The translations under genes were made by a program, and so were the position numbers. Below are positions 5,184 through 7,220 of a stretch of 7,220 bases of DNA, piece by piece. Below the pieces are notes generated by a model. That model did no database searches, had not been told where the DNA came from, and saw nothing but the letters and a program-made list of their open reading frames with translations. The DNA is from Bacillota bacterium (lineage in GTDB: Bacteria > Bacillota > Clostridia > Acetivibrionales > JANLFN01), in assembly GCA_023421675.1 (NCBI GenBank), contig JAEZTC010000019.1, positions 1 through 7,220 on the forward strand. The letters are read 5' to 3'. The stretch's first letter is position 1. Each line of letters starts with the position of its first letter.

Positions 5184-6437
5184 TTATTTTGCTTCAAAAT
5201 AATCTGCTTTATATATATTTGCAGGATCCCATAGTATCCACCCGCTAGACCCGCCATCATTTGCTGCTTTTATCTGGTCTTTAATCTGTTGTGGACCATA
5301 TTTTTGCTTATATCCAGATGGCAAATAACTTGCAGTAAAAGCCTGTAAATAAGGTCTTATTTTCGCCTTATATTCTGGAACTGCAGATATCTTTGACATT
5401 GTTTTGAGCATTGTGTTATATACTACCTTATATGGCTCTAGATCAGGTGCTGTAAATTTAATTCCGTTAATCTCTTGTCCTGAACCATTACCCATTACAC
5501 CGCGTGATGCATTAGCGAAATGTGATGGATAAACCATAGGACTTACATAATCTATATCCATACCTACTCTTTCAATAATTTGCCCGATAGATTCTCCATC
5601 TAGCTGACTTTCACAAATAATTGCAAATACATCTGCAGATACAGGTATTTGCTTTTTGTGTAACTCATCAGCAGCTTTCTTTAAGAATCCCGATATAACA
5701 TCTGGTTTTGGCGGTATTTGTCCATAACTAACTTGTTTTGATGTAGCGTCAGGGAATCTTACATAATCAAACTGAATTTCATCAAAGCCCATATCTGCTG
5801 CTTCTTTTGCAATATCGATATTATACTGCTGCGCTTCTTCTGAAAATGGCTGAATCCATATAAATCCACTTTCATCTTTAAAGATTTGCCCATTAACTCT
5901 CTTAATAGCTAAATCAGGTCTTTTTTCACCTAGGTACTTATCTCTGAAACAAACTACTCTTCCTATTACATATATATTATTTTCATGAAGCTTTTTAATA
6001 ACTTCTTCAGGGTTATACTTTTTATCTATTGCATTAATATTTTTTACAGTCTCAACATTTGACGCATAGTTCACTTTACCACTTTCTTTAACATCAATTA
6101 CAACAGCATTAAGGTTTGTAGTTTTTGTAAGTTCAATTATATGATCTATTGTTTTTGGTATACTAGCTGAATCACCGCTTAAATAAACTGCCCTTACAGG
6201 ATCTACTTTTAATCTTTTGGGGCCTTCTGTAGTATTTTGTGGTACAGTACTTGTTTGGCTATTGGTTGTCGCTGTTGTATTCAGATTGGTTGTTGCAGTG
6301 CTTGTTGTAGTTGCTCCAGGGTTTTCTCCTACCTTTTTATTATCCTTCCCTTTAGTAAGAAAATAAACACTTAAAAGCGCTACAACTATTACTGCTGTAA
6401 TAACTAAAACAATTGGTATCTTGTTTCTGTTTCTCAT
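5184..6437 (-). CDS. Membrane-anchored DUF4015 putative glycoside hydrolase
   Basis: The 417-residue protein has a short basic N-terminus (MRNRNK), one membrane segment (about 7-27), a low-complexity Thr/Asn/Ser linker (about 41-71) and a large extracellular domain (about 80-417). The domain matches the DUF4015 putative glycosyl hydrolase family (COG1306), a predicted TIM barrel. Marks seen are VRAVYLSG (81-88), NAVVIDVKES (110-119), EIQFDYVRFP (220-229) with its conserved acidic residues, SADVF (267-271), YVSPMVYPSHF (297-307) and WILWDPANIY (400-409). It would act on a cell-surface polysaccharide, but the substrate is unknown. The frame reaches a TTG at 6500, but ATG 6437 directly follows AAAAGGAG with a short four-base gap and places the membrane segment correctly. 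The gene is monocistronic with a strong terminator, downstream of the rRNA operon terminator. Confidence 0.88.
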   Translation of the reverse strand: MRNRNKIPIVLVITAVIVVALLSVYFLTKGKDNKKVGENPGATTTSTATTNLNTTATTNSQTSTVPQNTTEGPKRLKVDPVRAVYLSGDSASIPKTIDHIIELTKTTNLNAVVIDVKESGKVNYASNVETVKNINAIDKKYNPEEVIKKLHENNIYVIGRVVCFRDKYLGEKRPDLAIKRVNGQIFKDESGFIWIQPFSEEAQQYNIDIAKEAADMGFDEIQFDYVRFPDATSKQVSYGQIPPKPDVISGFLKKAADELHKKQIPVSADVFAIICESQLDGESIGQIIERVGMDIDYVSPMVYPSHFANASRGVMGNGSGQEINGIKFTAPDLEPYKVVYNTMLKTMSKISAVPEYKAKIRPYLQAFTASYLPSGYKQKYGPQQIKDQIKAANDGGSSGWILWDPANIYKADYFEAK

Positions 6438-6463
6438 AGGTCTCCTTTTGACAACAAAGTATA

Positions 6464-6478
6464 ATACATTTAATGTAT
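6464..6478. promoter_or_regulatory. 15-base palindrome in the promoter region of the DUF4015 gene
   Basis: ATACATT, one central base and AATGTAT form a perfect inverted repeat 26 bases before ATG 6437. It adjoins -10-like sequences (TATTAT, TATACT) on the minus strand, for which I find no good -35. It could be an operator, or simply the symmetry of an AT-rich promoter. Confidence 0.35.
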
Positions 6479-6555
6479 CAGAAATTAAGACTAAAAACAA
6501 TATATGTATGTTTGGTTTTTTTATACTTGTACCAAAACTTTTGTTTTTAAGACAT

Positions 6556-6587
6556 AAAAAAAGGAAAGGTATAAAACCTTTCCTTTT
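6556..6587 (-). terminator. Terminator of the rRNA-tRNA operon
   Basis: On the minus strand AAAAGGAAAGG (6587-6577) pairs perfectly with CCTTTCCTTTT (6569-6559) over a seven-base loop. The T run 6562-6556 overlaps the end of the stem and continues past it. The first base of the stem is the terminal A of the tRNA CCA end, so tRNA and terminator abut directly. Confidence 0.93.
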
Positions 6588-6662
6588 GGCTCCTCAAGTA
6601 GGACTCGAACCTACGACCCTGCGGTTAACAGCCGCATGCTCTACCGACTGAGCTATTGAGGA
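6587..6662 (-). tRNA. tRNA-Asn (anticodon GTT), CCA encoded
   Basis: The 76-base cloverleaf is complete. The acceptor TCCTCAA pairs with TTGAGGA, the D stem is GCTC/GAGC, and the anticodon stem TGCGG/CCGCA frames the loop CTGTTAA with GTT at 6629-6627. The five-base variable region is followed by the T arm GTAGG-TTCGAGT-CCTAC. The discriminator is G, as in tRNA-Asn, and CCA is encoded. It decodes AAC and AAU. It starts 7 bases after 5S rRNA as the last gene of the operon. Confidence 0.97.
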
Positions 6663-6669
6663 ATATAAA

Positions 6670-6787
6670 TCTGGCAGAGACCTACTTTCCCAGGACGCGA
6701 CCGTCCAAGTATCATTGGCACTGAGAAGCTTAACTGCCGTGTTCGGTATGGGAACGGGTGTATCCTTCTCGTAATAACCACCAGAAA
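6670..6787 (-). rRNA. 5S ribosomal RNA
   Basis: On the minus strand the molecule starts TTTCTGGTGG and ends CTCTGCCAGA; these ends pair in the terminal helix. The conserved CCGAACACGG.AGTTAAGC core is present (as CGAACACGGCAGTTAAGC). Length is about 117-118 bases, normal for the family. Flanking ATAAA upstream and TTTAT downstream extend the terminal helix in the precursor, as expected for 5S maturation in Gram-positive bacteria. Exact ends are uncertain by one or two bases. Confidence 0.95.
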
Positions 6788-6795
6788 CTTTATCT

Positions 6796-6913
6796 AAAAT
6801 CGTGATAAGCTTCGGATTACTGCGTTGCAAGCTCGCTCCGGTGCTCATTTATCCTTATAAACTCCGCTCCTCACTTCGCTTTGCGCCTTGTACTCCTCGC
6901 TTCTAACGATTTT
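6796..6913 (-). repeat. Block bounded by inverted repeats within the 23S-5S spacer
   Basis: The arms AAAATCGTGATAAGC (6796-6810) and GCTTCTAACGATTTT (6899-6913) are inverted copies matching at 13 of 15 positions, the outer eight perfectly. Between them, on the minus strand, is a purine-rich, GC-richer core with recurring GCGAGGAG, GCGAAGTGAGGAGCGGAG and GGAGCGAG motifs. It would form a long hairpin between 23S and 5S. It is either a small inserted palindromic element or a processing stem. I have a vague memory of similar purine-rich AGCGAAG blocks in clostridial spacers, which I cannot verify. Confidence 0.5.
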
Positions 6914-6929
6914 ATTAACTTAATTAAGG

Positions 6930-6994
6930 TAAAACATACCCTGAAAACTATATAATATACTGAATCATATATTATGAGGGAAACTCAATCCATG
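6930..6994 (-). other. Likely 3' strand of the 23S rRNA processing stem
   Basis: On the minus strand this part of the spacer reads GATTCAGTATATTATATAG then TTTTCAGGGTATG. In Firmicutes the 23S-5S spacer commonly carries a TTCAGTTTTGAGG-like stretch that pairs with a GAAAACTGAA-like stretch in the 16S-23S spacer to form the stem cut by RNase III. The partner would be outside the window. A local hairpin, ATAATATA/TATATTAT, is also possible within it. Confidence 0.4.
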
Positions 6995-7033
6995 ACTTTG
7001 GTTAAGACCTACTCTTGAATTAAAACCTGTTTT

Positions 7034-7220
7034 GGTCAAGCCCTCGACCTATTAGTACCAGTCAGCTTAATGCATTACTGCACTTACACATCTGGCCTAT
7101 CAACCATGTAGTCTACATGGGGTCTTACCTATTGCTAGTGGGATATCTCATCTTAGGGTGGGTTTCACGCTTAGATGCCTTCAGCGTTTATCCCTGCCGA
7201 ACTTGGCTACCCAGCTGTGC
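7034..7220 (-). rRNA. 23S ribosomal RNA, 3' end (partial)
   Basis: About 187 bases of the 3' end of domain VI are present on the minus strand, from CACAGCTGGGTAGCCAAGTT at the window edge. Conserved stretches include GGGATAAACGCTGAAGGCAT, TCTAAGCGTGAAACCCACC, CAAGATGAGAT-like CTAAGATGAGATATCCC, and the terminal TACTAATAGGTCGAGGGCTT followed by GACC. The 3' end is set near 7034, where GCTTGACC should close the terminal helix with the unseen 5' end of 23S. The 5' part and 16S lie beyond the window. Confidence 0.95.

Noticed and set aside
6438..6500. TTG start giving a 21-residue longer DUF4015 protein
   Set aside because: ATG 6437 has AAAAGGAG directly upstream and gives a normal basic start before the membrane segment; the extension contains the palindrome and promoter-like bases.
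6421..6651. 76-codon open frame on the plus strand
   Set aside because: It crosses the DUF4015 promoter, the operon terminator and the tRNA gene; its end (VGLEPTTLRLTAACSTD) is the usual mistranslation of a tRNA.
6594..6848. 84-codon open frame on the minus strand
   Set aside because: It runs across tRNA-Asn, 5S rRNA and the spacer block; the translation is that of structural RNA.
1..7220. CRISPR array or other tandem repeats
   Set aside because: I found no regularly spaced direct repeats on either strand.

Overview
The window looks like a low-GC Gram-positive chromosome of the class Clostridia. The support is AT-rich DNA, strong GGAGG-type ribosome binding sites, an adenosylcobalamin-dependent (class II) ribonucleotide reductase, a DUF4015 protein and the style of the rRNA operon. 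A Ruminiclostridium-like host is my guess from general resemblance; it is not shown by the sequence. Every gene is on the minus strand except a transposase remnant at the left edge.

Left part (1-2400) is accessory in character. It opens with the 3' end of an IS3-family insertion sequence (1-169, plus strand). Converging on it are an acidic colicin-D-immunity-like protein (233-505) and, just upstream of that, a short orphan toxin-tip protein (527-880) with a predicted BECR/DUF4258-type RNase fold. Upstream again is a tight three-gene unit of unrecognised envelope proteins: a two-pass membrane protein (1939-2301), a lipoprotein (1503-1946, overlapping the first by 8 bases) and a five-pass membrane protein (1024-1482). 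It has its own extended -10 promoter (2333-2361). I see no terminator between this unit and the toxin gene, so all five genes may be read together.

Middle part (2401-5100) is housekeeping. nrdJ encodes the B12-dependent ribonucleotide reductase that makes deoxyribonucleotides. Its promoter carries two NrdR-box-like operators 31 bases apart, one over the -10 element and one in the leader. The enzyme has no N-terminal ATP cone, so transcriptional control by NrdR may be the main dATP-sensing layer here (inference).

Right part (5137-7220) holds a membrane-anchored DUF4015 putative glycoside hydrolase with its own terminator, and then the end of an rRNA operon in the order 23S 3' end, spacer, 5S, tRNA-Asn(GTT), terminator. 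The 23S-5S spacer contains a 118-base block bounded by 15-base imperfect inverted repeats, and what looks like the 3' strand of the 23S processing stem.

The best candidates for something undescribed are the toxin/immunity pair with the adjacent three-gene envelope unit, and the inverted-repeat block in the rRNA spacer. The best-supported regulatory finding is the tandem NrdR operator.
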